A DNA stretch of 56,694 nucleotides, taken from the NCBI RefSeq assembly GCF_027587205.1, contig NZ_JAPDOD010000056.1:1-56694 (forward strand), in the 5' to 3' direction. This stretch comes from Solirubrobacter ginsenosidimutans. Lineage in GTDB: Bacteria; Actinomycetota; Thermoleophilia; Solirubrobacterales; Solirubrobacteraceae. Each line of letters opens with the position of its first letter. Position 1 is the first letter of the stretch. A model generated the notes under the pieces. It worked only from the letters and a program-made list of their open reading frames with translations. It was not told where the DNA came from and ran no database searches. Positions 27,434-36,009 of the stretch are shown here, in pieces. The translations under genes were made by a program, and so were the position numbers.

Positions 27434-28813
27434 ATGGCCGCCACTCACGACCTGCTGATGCTCGACGCGCTCGGCCCGGCCGGCGCCTACCAGACCCGCG
27501 AGCGGCAGACGATCACCGACGTCGCCGGCCACCCGCTGGCCGAGTTGAGCCAGGTGCCGCGCCTGTTCGTGACCCGTGCGATGGCGGCGCTGCGCAAGGC
27601 CGACCCCCTGCCCGTCGACGAACGGGTGGCGGCGATCGCGCGCGCCGGCGAGCTCTACGCCGGCGTCGTCGACGGCGTGCCGATCGCCGACCACGAGCAC
27701 CTCGTCAGCCGCACCACCGGGCTGCCGATCTGCGTCGTGCGCGAGGCGACGCAGATGATCGCGCGATCCGCGGCGGAGGCCTACTCGAGCGCGCAGGCCG
27801 CCCGGCCGGCCGGGGCGGTCAACGACTGGCGTGACCCGCTCACGCATGCCGGCCGCGGCGTCTGGACGCGTCGCGGTGAGGTGTTCGCGGTGCACGCGCC
27901 CGGCAACGAGCCGGCCGTGCACGGCCTGTGGCTCGAAGCGCTGGCGCTCGGCTACCGGGTGGCGGTGCGGCCGTCCAGCCGCGATCCGTTCACACCCCAC
28001 CGGCTCATCTCGGCGCTGCGCGCGTCCGGCTTCCGCGACGACCAGATCGTGCTGCTGCCCTCGAGCCACGACGTCGCGGAAGAGATCATTCGCGCCGCCG
28101 ATCTCGCCCTGGCCTACGGCGGCGCGAACCTCATGCGCAAGTACGCGGGCTTGGCCTCGATGCTCCCGCAGGGGCCGGGCCGTTCGAAGATCCTCCTGAC
28201 CGCTGAGGCCGACTGGCGCGAGCACCTCGACGTGATCGTCAGCTCGGTCAGCGCGATGGCCGGTCGCGCGTGCACCAACACCACCGCGGTGTTCGTCGAA
28301 GGCGACCCCACACCCGTCGCGCAGGCCATCGCCGAGCGTCTCTCCGCGCTCCCGAGCCTGCCGCCCGAAGACGAGCACGCGGTGCTGCCGGTGCTCCCGC
28401 TCGCCGAGGCGCAGCCGCTCGAGGACCATCTGCTCGCCAAGGCGCAGGGCACCCGGGCCTGGCTCGGCGGCGACGGGATCATCGACGATCTCGGCGACGG
28501 CAGCGCCGTGCTGCGCCCCGCGGTCCACCAGCTCGCGCGGCCGGACGCGCCCCAGGCCGGCATCGAGCTCGCGTTCCCCTGTGTCTGGGTCGCTCCGTGG
28601 ACGCGCGAGTCCGGCTTGGAGCCGCTCAAGGACACGCTCGTGCTCACCGCCATCACCGCTGACACGGAGCTCGTCGACGCCCTCGTCGCCGACCCGACGA
28701 TCCGCAACGTCTACGTCGGCGATCGGCCCACCTGGTGGCTGGAGCCCGGCATCCCCCACGACGGCTACCTCGGCGGCTTCCTGATGGGCGCCAAGGCCGT
28801 CATCCGCGACTGA
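27434..28813 (+). CDS. Aldehyde-dehydrogenase-fold acyl reductase, EhpG/LuxC-like
   Basis: The 459-residue protein is ALDH-like: a nucleotide-binding half with VFAVHAPGNEPAVHGLWLEAL and RVAVRPSSRDPFTPHRL, then LAYGGANLMRKYAG, and a likely catalytic Cys in GRACTNTTAVFVEG near 280. Acyl reductases of this group convert an activated acid (acyl-AMP or thioester) to an aldehyde with NAD(P)H. It begins at the base after the stop of the adenylating enzyme and is followed 12 bases later by an alcohol dehydrogenase, which fits acid activation, reduction to aldehyde, then to alcohol. Confidence 0.75.
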   Translation: MAATHDLLMLDALGPAGAYQTRERQTITDVAGHPLAELSQVPRLFVTRAMAALRKADPLPVDERVAAIARAGELYAGVVDGVPIADHEHLVSRTTGLPICVVREATQMIARSAAEAYSSAQAARPAGAVNDWRDPLTHAGRGVWTRRGEVFAVHAPGNEPAVHGLWLEALALGYRVAVRPSSRDPFTPHRLISALRASGFRDDQIVLLPSSHDVAEEIIRAADLALAYGGANLMRKYAGLASMLPQGPGRSKILLTAEADWREHLDVIVSSVSAMAGRACTNTTAVFVEGDPTPVAQAIAERLSALPSLPPEDEHAVLPVLPLAEAQPLEDHLLAKAQGTRAWLGGDGIIDDLGDGSAVLRPAVHQLARPDAPQAGIELAFPCVWVAPWTRESGLEPLKDTLVLTAITADTELVDALVADPTIRNVYVGDRPTWWLEPGIPHDGYLGGFLMGAKAVIRD

Positions 28814-28825
28814 AGGAGTCTGGCG

Positions 28826-29863
28826 ATGCGTGCAGCACTGTTCGTCGAGCCCGGCCGGATCGAAGTCGGCCAGCGGCCTGATCCCGCGATCGTCGAGTCC
28901 ACCGACGCCGTCGTCCGCGTCGTGCTCGCGTGCGTCTGCGGGACGGATCTGTGGTTCTACCGCGGCGACTCGCCCTTCGCGCCCGGGCCGATCGGCCACG
29001 AGTTCATCGGCGTCGTCGAGGACGTCGGCCTCGACGTCTGCACGATCGCGCCAGGGGACTTCGTGATCGCGCCGTTCGGGTTCAGCGACGGCACGTGCCC
29101 ACACTGCCGGCACGGTGTCACCTCGGCCTGCGTCGCCGGCGGCCTGTACCCGACGAGCGGGGACGGCGGCCAGGGCGAAGCGGTGCGGGTGCCGTTCGCG
29201 GACGGCTCCTTGGTGGTGGTCGGCGGTTCCGGGCACTCCGACGAGCAGCTGGCGTCGCTGCTCACCCTCTCCGATGTCATGTCGACCGGCCATCACGCGG
29301 CGGTGTGCGCCGGCGTGGGCGCGGGCGACGTGGTCGCCGTCGTGGGCGACGGCGCCGTCGGGCTGTGCGGCGTGCTGGCCGCCAAGCGACTCGGCGCTGG
29401 GCGGATCATCGCGCTGAGCCGCAACCCGCGCCGGCAGGCGGTGGCGCGGGAGTTCGGCGCCACCGACATCGTCGAGCAGCGCGGCCCGGAGGCCATCGAA
29501 TCCGTGATGGAGCTCACCGGCGGCGTCGGCGTCGATGCCACGCTCGAGTGTGTCGGCACCCGCCAGGCGATGGAGACGGCGCTGTCGATCGCGCGCCCGG
29601 GCTCGACCGTCGGCTACGTCGGCATGCCGCACGGCGTCGAGCTGCCGGTCGGCGAAATGTTCGCCCGCAACACCGGCGTGCGCGGCGGGATCGCCAACGC
29701 CCGCACCTACATCCCCGAGCTGCTCGAGGACGTCCTCGAGGGCCGCATCAACCCGGGCCGCGTGCTGGACTACTCGACTGGGCTGGACGGCATCTCCGAC
29801 GCGTACGTCGCGATGGACGAGCGGCGGGCGATCAAGTCGCTCGTCCGGGTCGGGACCGCGTGA
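28826..29863 (+). CDS. Zinc-dependent alcohol dehydrogenase (MDR family)
   Basis: The 345-residue protein has the catalytic-zinc Cys in LACVCGTDLWFYRG, GHEFIGVVEDVG with the zinc His near 58, a structural-zinc-like CPHCRHGVTSAC segment near 92-103, and the NAD-binding VVGDGAVGLCGVLAAK near 171-186. It interconverts alcohol and aldehyde. GAAGGAG lies eight bases before the ATG. As the third gene of the operon it probably reduces the aldehyde made by the preceding acyl reductase. Its last 32 bases overlap the convergent permease gene. Confidence 0.9.
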   Translation: MRAALFVEPGRIEVGQRPDPAIVESTDAVVRVVLACVCGTDLWFYRGDSPFAPGPIGHEFIGVVEDVGLDVCTIAPGDFVIAPFGFSDGTCPHCRHGVTSACVAGGLYPTSGDGGQGEAVRVPFADGSLVVVGGSGHSDEQLASLLTLSDVMSTGHHAAVCAGVGAGDVVAVVGDGAVGLCGVLAAKRLGAGRIIALSRNPRRQAVAREFGATDIVEQRGPEAIESVMELTGGVGVDATLECVGTRQAMETALSIARPGSTVGYVGMPHGVELPVGEMFARNTGVRGGIANARTYIPELLEDVLEGRINPGRVLDYSTGLDGISDAYVAMDERRAIKSLVRVGTA

Positions 29864-31214
29864 GGACTGGCATCGAACCGCCCCGCGAGGGGACCCGAAG
29901 CGCGATCAGGTAGAACACCGCGCCGGCCACACCGCCGACGACCCAGGAGATGTCGATGCCGCCGAGCGGCTCGACCAGCGGGCCGGTGATGATGGTCTGG
30001 TCGATGAACGGAACCTGGACGGCGACGGCGAGGAGGTACGCGATCAGGCCTCGCCACTGCACACCGCCGTACCGGCCGTGGGGAGTGAAGAACGAGGGAA
30101 CGTCGTACTGGCCGTGTCTCACCAGGTAGTAGTCGGTCAGGTTGATCGCCGTCCACGGGATGAAGACGTAGAGCAGCACGTCGAGGAAGTTCACCAAGTT
30201 CTCGATGAAATGCCGGTAGCCGAGCAGCGCGCAGACCGTGCCGGCGGCGATCACGAGCAGCGAGCCGATCACGCGCATCGAGATCGAGTGACGCACGTCC
30301 TTGAAGCAGCTGGCGATGCTCGCCAAGGCGAGCATCCCGGTGTAGGCGTTGGCCACGTCGGATCCGATCAGACTCAGCGCCATCACCGGTAGCACCCACT
30401 GACCGGCGACATCCCGCACCGCAGCGACCGTCGAGGACGCATCTGGGAGGAGCGCGAAGAGGTATGCGCCGAGGACTCCGCAGAAGCTGGCGGGGATGGC
30501 GCAGCCGAGCACCACCGCCCAGAACGTCTTCGTCTTGTTGACCGTCTCCGGCAGGTAGCGCGAGTAGTCGGACACGTACGGTGCCCAGCTCGCCATCGCG
30601 ATCACGAACAGCCCCGTGGCGCCCATGAAGAGCGCGAACGACGGCGCGTCGTTCGCGGCGGCTGGCCCGCTCAACCCCCCGTGATCGATCGCCCGGATGA
30701 ACACGACGACGAACGTGATCGCGAGGATCACCGTCATCCACCGCTGCCACCGGTGGATCCAGTCGTAGCCGTAGAGCGTGATGACGGCCACCGGCACGGC
30801 CAAGATCGCGATCCAGCCCGGAAGGCTGATCGAGCCGACGAGCAGGTGCAAGGCATCGGCTTGGATCACGAGCTGGGCGGCGAGGAAGCCGACGTCCAGG
30901 ACGATCGAAGCGGCGAACACGACCACGGCGCCGTAGAAGCCGAACTGACCCCGGCTCTGAATCATCTGCGGCACGCCCAGCGTCGGCCCTTGGATCGCGT
31001 GGAGCCCGACGAGACAGAGACCGATGGACGTGCCGAGCACGATCGCAATGCACGCCCAGAGGAAGTCGAGGCCCAGCGAGATCACGATGCCGCCGAGCAC
31101 GACGTTGAAGATGTTCGCGTTCAGCGCGAACCAGAGCGTGAACTGATCGCGAATCCTGCCGTGACGTTCCGCAGGCGGAACCTGGTCGATCGAGCGGACC
31201 TCGATCAGCGACAC
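29832..31214 (-). CDS. NCS1-family purine/cytosine permease
   Basis: The 460-residue integral membrane protein has about 12 helices and the NCS1 pattern: RIRDQFTLWFALNANIFNVVLG near 20-41, GVPQMIQSRGQFGFYG near 80-95 and WAPYVSDYSRYLP near 210-222. It probably imports a nucleobase, allantoin, hydantoin or similar compound by cation symport; the substrate is not readable. It overlaps the convergent alcohol dehydrogenase by 32 bases and diverges from the histidine kinase, which could control it. Confidence 0.88.
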   Translation of the reverse strand: MSLIEVRSIDQVPPAERHGRIRDQFTLWFALNANIFNVVLGGIVISLGLDFLWACIAIVLGTSIGLCLVGLHAIQGPTLGVPQMIQSRGQFGFYGAVVVFAASIVLDVGFLAAQLVIQADALHLLVGSISLPGWIAILAVPVAVITLYGYDWIHRWQRWMTVILAITFVVVFIRAIDHGGLSGPAAANDAPSFALFMGATGLFVIAMASWAPYVSDYSRYLPETVNKTKTFWAVVLGCAIPASFCGVLGAYLFALLPDASSTVAAVRDVAGQWVLPVMALSLIGSDVANAYTGMLALASIASCFKDVRHSISMRVIGSLLVIAAGTVCALLGYRHFIENLVNFLDVLLYVFIPWTAINLTDYYLVRHGQYDVPSFFTPHGRYGGVQWRGLIAYLLAVAVQVPFIDQTIITGPLVEPLGGIDISWVVGGVAGAVFYLIALRVPSRGGSMPVLTRSRPGRAT

Positions 31215-31332
31215 GGTCGCCCCTTGGTGTTTTCACCCGTCCCCGACAGATGTTCAAGTGTCGGACATCCGTGTTCACGCGTCAACGCGGTTTGTCGCGG
31301 CTCCTAAAACGCGCCATTGTTCCGGATTCCTC

Positions 31333-33360
31333 ATGTCGGCGACGAGGGAGAGCGAAGCAGAGATCCGGAGACTCGGTCGGCTCGTGCAAGAGCAGGCGGC
31401 GCTCCGGCGCATCGCGACGCTGGTGGCGCAGGGCGCTCCCCTGGGGAACGTGTTCGCCGTTGCGGCAGAGGTGATCGCCCGCGTATCGGGCATTCCGTCG
31501 GTGAGCATCGCCAGATACGAGGCCGACGGCACCGCGACCGAGTTCGTCGCGAACGGCACCCCGAGCGCCGACGTGCGCTCCACCGTCGACGTTCCGATCC
31601 TCGTCGACGGACGCATTGCGGGCGCGGTCATCATCCCATCGACTGACACCGCGCCGGCGCCGGTGGACGCCGCCGCGCGCCTGACCGATTTCACCGAACT
31701 GCTCGGGACGGCGATCACGAGCGGCCAGGCGCGCGCCGAGCTGCGGCGGCTCGCCGAGGAGCAGGCGGCCTTGCGTCACGTCGCGACGCTGGTCGCGCAA
31801 GGAGCCGAGCCGAACACGGTGTTCACCGCGGTTGCCGTCAAGGCGGCGCAAGTCCTCCGCGTGGGTGCCGTCAGCCTCCTGAGCTATGACGCGGGCACGC
31901 AGACCTTCACCAAGATCTTCGGGACGCACGGGGAGCGTTCCGCGGTGCCGGATGGAACCCAGTCGCGGGTAGCCGATTGCCCTGAGGGAGTCCTGGTCGT
32001 GGAGACCGGCCAGGCGGCCCGCATCGACGACTGGTCCCAGATCCCGGGGCTCGTCGCCGCGCGGCACCGCGAATTCGGCTTCGGCCAGGCAATCGCTGCC
32101 CCGATCGTCGTCAACAGCACCATCTGGGGCTACATCGGCGCCTACGCGGAGGCCGACGAGATCCTCCCGCCCGAGTCCGAGAGGCGGCTTGCGGATTTCA
32201 CCAACCTCATGGCGACCGCTCTCGCGAACGTCCAGGCCCGCGACGAGTTGCGCGGGCTCGCGGAGGAGCAGGCGGCGTTGCGGCGAGTCGCGACGATGGT
32301 GGCCCGCGAGCGTCCCGCCGAAGAGGTGTTCGCCTGCGTTGCCGAGGAGGTGAGGCGGCTCGTACAGGCCGAAGCCGCAGCGGTCTGGCGCTACTGCTCC
32401 GATGGAGACGCGATCGTCGTCGGCAGCTGGGGCACGATCGCCAAGAAGCTTCCGGTCGGGCGCCGCGTGAAGCTCGACGGGGACAGCGTGGCGGCCATGA
32501 TCTTGCGGACCCAGCGCCCCGCGCGCTTCGACGAATTCCAATCGCCCGCAGGTTCGATCGCCGCCGCGGCACACGAGGTGGGTGTGCGCTCGGCGGTGGG
32601 AGGCCCGATCCTCGTCGACGGCGCTCTATGGGGCTCGATCGTGGCCGGAACATCCAGCCCGACGTCGATGCCCGCGGACGCCGAAGCCCGAATCGCGCAG
32701 TTCACCGAGCTGGCGGCGACAGCGATCTCCAACCTCCAGGTGCGCGAAGCGCTCGCGGCGTCCCGAGCTCGAGTGATCGCGACCGGCGACGAGCAGCGCC
32801 GGCGAGTCGTGCGCGACCTGCACGACGGCGCCCAGCAGCGGCTCGTCCACACCATCGTGACGCTGAAGATGGCCCGCAAGGAGCTTGAGCGGTATGGACC
32901 GGAGGCCGCCGCCCTGGTGGACGAGCCACTGGAACATGCCACCAGGGCGACCAACGAGCTGCGCGAACTCGCCCACGGCATTCTCCCGACCGCGCTCACG
33001 AGAGGCGGTCTGCACGCCGGGATCAGCGAACTCGTCTCCACGATGTCCATCCCGGTCCAAGTCGCGATCTCCGTGCAGCGCACCTCTCCCGACGTCGAGG
33101 CGACGGCGTACTTCGTCGTGGCCGAAGCGCTCACCAACGTGGCGAAGCACGCGCACGCCCATAGCGCCACGGTCCGCGTGCACTTGGACGACGGCAACCT
33201 GCAGCTGGAGGTGCGCGACGACGGGGTCGGCGGTGCCAAACCCGACGGAACCGGGCTTGTCGGCCTCAGCGACCGGCTGGCCGTCCACAACGGAACCCTG
33301 CGGGTGGAGAGCCCGCCGCATGGAGGCACGGTCGTTGCGGCCTCCATACCGGTGGCCTGA
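31333..33360 (+). CDS. Cytoplasmic sensor histidine kinase with three tandem GAF domains
   Basis: The 675-residue protein has no membrane segment. Three GAF domains occupy about 20-145, 155-325 and 340-475, each introduced by a near-repeat of EEQAALRRVATLVAQ. A HisKA_3 domain follows with the phospho-acceptor in RRVVRDLHDGAQQRL (His about 497), then an HATPase with VVAEALTNVAKHAHAH and DDGVGGAKPDGTGLVGL. The family phosphorylates NarL/LuxR-type regulators; none adjoins, so it is an orphan kinase here. ATG 31333 begins the repeated helical lead-in; GTG 31258 would add 25 residues of poor quality. Confidence 0.9.
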   Translation: MSATRESEAEIRRLGRLVQEQAALRRIATLVAQGAPLGNVFAVAAEVIARVSGIPSVSIARYEADGTATEFVANGTPSADVRSTVDVPILVDGRIAGAVIIPSTDTAPAPVDAAARLTDFTELLGTAITSGQARAELRRLAEEQAALRHVATLVAQGAEPNTVFTAVAVKAAQVLRVGAVSLLSYDAGTQTFTKIFGTHGERSAVPDGTQSRVADCPEGVLVVETGQAARIDDWSQIPGLVAARHREFGFGQAIAAPIVVNSTIWGYIGAYAEADEILPPESERRLADFTNLMATALANVQARDELRGLAEEQAALRRVATMVARERPAEEVFACVAEEVRRLVQAEAAAVWRYCSDGDAIVVGSWGTIAKKLPVGRRVKLDGDSVAAMILRTQRPARFDEFQSPAGSIAAAAHEVGVRSAVGGPILVDGALWGSIVAGTSSPTSMPADAEARIAQFTELAATAISNLQVREALAASRARVIATGDEQRRRVVRDLHDGAQQRLVHTIVTLKMARKELERYGPEAAALVDEPLEHATRATNELRELAHGILPTALTRGGLHAGISELVSTMSIPVQVAISVQRTSPDVEATAYFVVAEALTNVAKHAHAHSATVRVHLDDGNLQLEVRDDGVGGAKPDGTGLVGLSDRLAVHNGTLRVESPPHGGTVVAASIPVA

Positions 33361-33383
33361 ACAGCGATCTCGAGCTGCCTCGC

Positions 33384-33389
33384 TAGACT
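33384..33389 (+). promoter_or_regulatory. -10 element TAGACT of the tRNA gene
   Basis: TAGACT lies 13 bases before the mature 5' end of the tRNA. The same hexamer serves as -10 for alaS. Confidence 0.5.
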
Positions 33390-33402
33390 GCGCGCCTGCC
33401 CC

Positions 33403-33476
33403 GCCGGAGTAGCTCAGTCGGTTAGAGCAGCGGAATCATAATCCGCGTGTCGGGGGTTCGAGTCCCTCCTCCGGCA
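33403..33476 (+). tRNA. tRNA with anticodon CAT (elongator Met, possibly Ile2)
   Basis: A full cloverleaf can be drawn: acceptor GCCGGAG/CTCCGGC, D stem GCTC/GAGC, anticodon stem GCGGA/TCCGC around loop ATCATAA, and T stem GGGGG/CCCTC with TTCGAGT. The anticodon is CAT. CCA is not encoded (the 3' end reads A then TCA). Met elongator is most likely; the lysidine-modified Ile tRNA has the same anticodon. Its 3' part is the attachment site of the element that follows. Confidence 0.9.
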
Positions 33477-33481
33477 TCACC
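33434..33481 (+). repeat. attL core (48 bp) inside the tRNA gene
   Basis: It runs from the anticodon arm through the tRNA 3' end and five bases beyond, and is identical to 45435-45482. The intact tRNA lies on this side, so insertion kept it functional. Confidence 0.9.
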
Positions 33482-33581
33482 GCGTTTCGTCGCTTTCTTC
33501 GCTCTAGCAGGGCTTTCACGCAGTCGCTTCGCCTGGCGTCCGAGCTCGACGGACCCCAGCGAAACGCCCTGTTCGCGTCGC

Positions 33582-33606
33582 TTGTGTCCCCCGGCGTGTC
33601 CCCCAC
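33582..33606 (+). promoter_or_regulatory. Candidate integrase arm site, GTGTCC-N6-GTGTCC (int side)
   Basis: Two GTGTCC motifs lie 12 bp apart (33584 and 33596) between attL and int. A matching pair lies at the other end of the element at 45375/45387. Paired direct repeats flanking the core inside the element are what lambda-type integrases use as arm sites. Confidence 0.5.
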
Positions 33607-33642
33607 AGGGGCCGACTTTCCGGGCTGAGCGCTAGAGCGGGC

Positions 33643-34803
33643 ATGGCGAACTGGCGAAAGACCCGAACCCCGAGCGTGTACGTGTCGCACGCTTCGGACT
33701 GCCCGGCGAACGCCGACCCGAAGGCCCGGTGCCGCTGCGAGCCGTCCTTCCGCGGCCGCCGCCGCCATCCGGTCACCGGCACGCCTGAGTGGCAGAAGCC
33801 GGTCGTCAAGAGTCGAGCCGAGGTCCTGACGTGGCTCGGCACCGCGAAAGCCGGCGGCGAGCACCTGCGCGAGATTGCCGCCCGCGGTCCGTTGTTCGAG
33901 GAACTCGCCGACCAGTGGCTCGACGGTGTCGAGCGAGGCCGGATCGGCCGACGCCGCGGCAAGGGCAAGGCATACGCCGACACGACAATTCTCGCGATGG
34001 GCCGCTCCCTGAAGTACCACGTGGTCCCAGAGTTCGGCCCGCGTTACGCCTCGGAGATCACCGAACTCGATTGGCAAGCCTGGATCGATGCCCTCGCCCG
34101 CCGCGGCCTCGCTCGCTCCACGATCGCGAAGCACATCTCCGTCGCCTCGGACATCTACGCGTGGGCCGCTGCACCGTCGCGCCGCTTGGTCCCGCACAAC
34201 CCGCTCCGCCTCGTCGAGCTCCCACCCAACGACGAGAAGCCCCGCCTGCGCGTCGCCTTGGCGCCCGAAGCTGCGGCGCTCCTCGCAGCTCTCGAGCCGG
34301 TCGACCGTCTCCCCTACGCGATCGCCTTCTACGCGGGCCTCCGCCGCGGCGAGATCGCCCGCCTGGAATGGCTCGACGTCCTCGACGGCGACCGAATCGC
34401 GACCCGGATCACGGTCCGCCGCTCGAAGAGCGAAGCCGGGACCGGCCGACGCCCACCGATCGCCGACAACCTCCGCACGATCCTGTTGGAGGCTTGGCTT
34501 CGCCAGGGCGAGCCGCACGAGGGCAAGGTCGTGGATCGGTCGGTGATGTCGGGCAAGATCGCCAGACAGGCCGAGAAGGCCTGGGACCTCGCGGGCCTGA
34601 ACCGAATCACGCTCCACGAGTGCCGCCACACCTACGCCTCACTGCTGATGGCGGCCGGCTACACGATCAAGGAGCTGATGGAGTTCATGGGCCACGCCGA
34701 CCTACAGATGGTCAATCGTTACGTGAAGCTCCTGCCGCAGCCAGGCGAAGACGACGCGGCCGACCGACTCAATGACTACCTCCGACGCTCCGAGTCCAGC
34801 TGA
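33643..34803 (+). CDS. int: Tyrosine recombinase (integrase) of the element
   Basis: The 386-residue protein has a basic N-terminal arm-binding part (GRRRHPVTG, GRRRGKGKAYADTT), a core-binding domain (about 75-185) and a complete catalytic domain: Arg in YAGLRRGEIARL (about 233), HECRHTYAS with Arg about 328, GHADLQ with His about 351, and the nucleophile in VNRYVKL (Tyr about 360). It integrates the element at the tRNA 3' end. The decayed integrase at 45632 is a clear paralogue. Its 3' end overlaps the next gene by 32 bases. Confidence 0.95.
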   Translation: MANWRKTRTPSVYVSHASDCPANADPKARCRCEPSFRGRRRHPVTGTPEWQKPVVKSRAEVLTWLGTAKAGGEHLREIAARGPLFEELADQWLDGVERGRIGRRRGKGKAYADTTILAMGRSLKYHVVPEFGPRYASEITELDWQAWIDALARRGLARSTIAKHISVASDIYAWAAAPSRRLVPHNPLRLVELPPNDEKPRLRVALAPEAAALLAALEPVDRLPYAIAFYAGLRRGEIARLEWLDVLDGDRIATRITVRRSKSEAGTGRRPPIADNLRTILLEAWLRQGEPHEGKVVDRSVMSGKIARQAEKAWDLAGLNRITLHECRHTYASLLMAAGYTIKELMEFMGHADLQMVNRYVKLLPQPGEDDAADRLNDYLRRSESS

Positions 34804-35350
34804 CCTCCCGTCCCAGCGAGGCGAGATCTGGAACGACACCGACGCGATCGCGCGCCACCGGGCGATGACGCCGTCACAGCGGCTCACGCTCGCGATCGAG
34901 GTCAGCCGCGCCGCGCTGCTGTTCGCCCGGGCGGGCGGAGCCGTCGACGTGGCGTCGACGTTCGACCCGGCCGGCCTCGTCGCGGCGTTGAAAGAGGCCT
35001 GCGTCGACTACGTGATCGTCGGCGGCCTCGCCGGCGCGGCCCACGGCGTCGTGCGGGCGAGCGCGGACATCGATCTCGTGCCGTCGCCGAGCGAGACTCT
35101 GGCCGCGCTCTCGTCTCTCGGCGCCGCCTACGCGGACGACGTCATCCGAACGCGCTGGGGCGACGTCCACTTCCAACGCGGGCTCTCGTATCTCCAGCTC
35201 CGCGACAACGCCCTCGCCGTCCGACTCGGCGACGCCAACGCCGCCGTCTGCTCGCTCGCCGACTTCCGCTCGATGAAGCTCGCTCTCGCCCGCCCGCGTG
35301 ACCTGATCGACCTCGCGGAGCTTGATGAGCTTCACGCAGCATCAACATGA
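34772..35350 (+). CDS. Nucleotidyltransferase-like protein (MNT/AbiEii-type fold)
   Basis: The 192-residue protein has the minimal nucleotidyltransferase signature VIVGGLAGAAHGVVRAS followed by ADIDLVPSPS near 83-112, with Gly-Gly and a DxD pair. Similar proteins often belong to toxin-antitoxin or abortive infection loci. No HepT-like partner adjoins; the AbiE pair follows at once. ATG 34772 overlaps int; ATG 34865 is an alternative start. Function is inferred from the fold only. Confidence 0.65.
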   Translation: MTTSDAPSPADLPSQRGEIWNDTDAIARHRAMTPSQRLTLAIEVSRAALLFARAGGAVDVASTFDPAGLVAALKEACVDYVIVGGLAGAAHGVVRASADIDLVPSPSETLAALSSLGAAYADDVIRTRWGDVHFQRGLSYLQLRDNALAVRLGDANAAVCSLADFRSMKLALARPRDLIDLAELDELHAAST

Positions 35351-35428
35351 GATCGGTCAAAATGACCGATCTTGTGCAACCTCGACTCAGACCCTTCTTG
35401 TACAAGATCGGTCAAAATGTCCTATTCT
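35350..35428 (+). promoter_or_regulatory. abiE promoter with two operators
   Basis: Operator 1 is a perfect inverted repeat, AGATCGGTCA (35350-35359), AAA, then TGACCGATCT (35363-35372). Operator 2 (35405-35422) repeats AGATCGGTCA, AAA and a diverged right arm, TGTCC. A likely -35 TTGTAC (35398-35403) and -10 TATTCT (35423-35428) flank operator 2. AbiEi antitoxins are known to repress their own operon by binding inverted repeats in the promoter, so these are the likely sites. Confidence 0.75.
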
Positions 35429-35435
35429 GTGCACG

Positions 35436-35999
35436 ATGCCAGGCAAGGCCTACAACGCGCTCATGGACGTGGCCGTGGACCAGTACGGCTACGTGACCGC
35501 TGCCGACGCCGCAGCCGTCGGAGTGGTCGCCGACCGCCTGCGCAAGATGGCCGAGCGCGGAACACTGGAGCGGATCGCGTACGGCCTCTACCGCGTGCCG
35601 GCGGTCGCGTTGACGAGCCTCGACGAGTACATGGAAGCGACGCTGTGGCCGCGCGGAGGCGGAGTGATCTGCCACGACACGGCGCTGGACGTGCACGGGC
35701 TGTGCGACATCAACCCGGCCAAGATCCACATCACGGTGCGCAAAGACCTGCGCATCACGCGTCGGATCCCAACCCTGTACCGGCTCCATTACCGCGACCT
35801 CGAAGAGCACGAGACCACCTGGCACGAGGGCATCCCGATCGTCACGCCGGCACGGGCGATACGCGACGGCATCGAGACACATGTGGGCACGCACCTAATC
35901 GAGCAGGCGATCGCGAACGCCCGAGAGCGCGGCGCAATCACCAGGGCCGAAGAGGCCGAATTCAAACGCCTCACCCTCCTCGACCGGCACGCCGCGTAG
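35436..35999 (+). CDS. abiEi: AbiEi-type antitoxin/transcriptional repressor
   Basis: The 187-residue protein has an N-terminal winged helix (DQYGYVTAADAAAVGV then LRKMAERGTLERIAYGLYRV near 12-53) and the AbiEi C-terminal domain (GVICHDTALDVHGL, TPARAIRDGIETHVG). AbiEi represses its operon and counters the AbiEii toxin. ATG 35436 is chosen because TATTCT ends seven bases before it; the longer frame runs over the operators. The toxin gene follows after ten bases. Confidence 0.85.
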   Translation: MPGKAYNALMDVAVDQYGYVTAADAAAVGVVADRLRKMAERGTLERIAYGLYRVPAVALTSLDEYMEATLWPRGGGVICHDTALDVHGLCDINPAKIHITVRKDLRITRRIPTLYRLHYRDLEEHETTWHEGIPIVTPARAIRDGIETHVGTHLIEQAIANARERGAITRAEEAEFKRLTLLDRHAA

Positions 36000-36009
36000 G
36001 TCTGACTCG

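Noticed and set aside
26168..29632. 1,154-codon minus-strand frame
   Set aside because: It is antisense to three well-supported operon genes. Its tail in the gap at 26168-26344 looks protein-like, but has weaker codon bias and no start signal.
26345..29863. A phenazine biosynthesis cluster
   Set aside because: Only tailoring-like genes are present. No core phz genes or resistance genes are in the window, so the product cannot be named.
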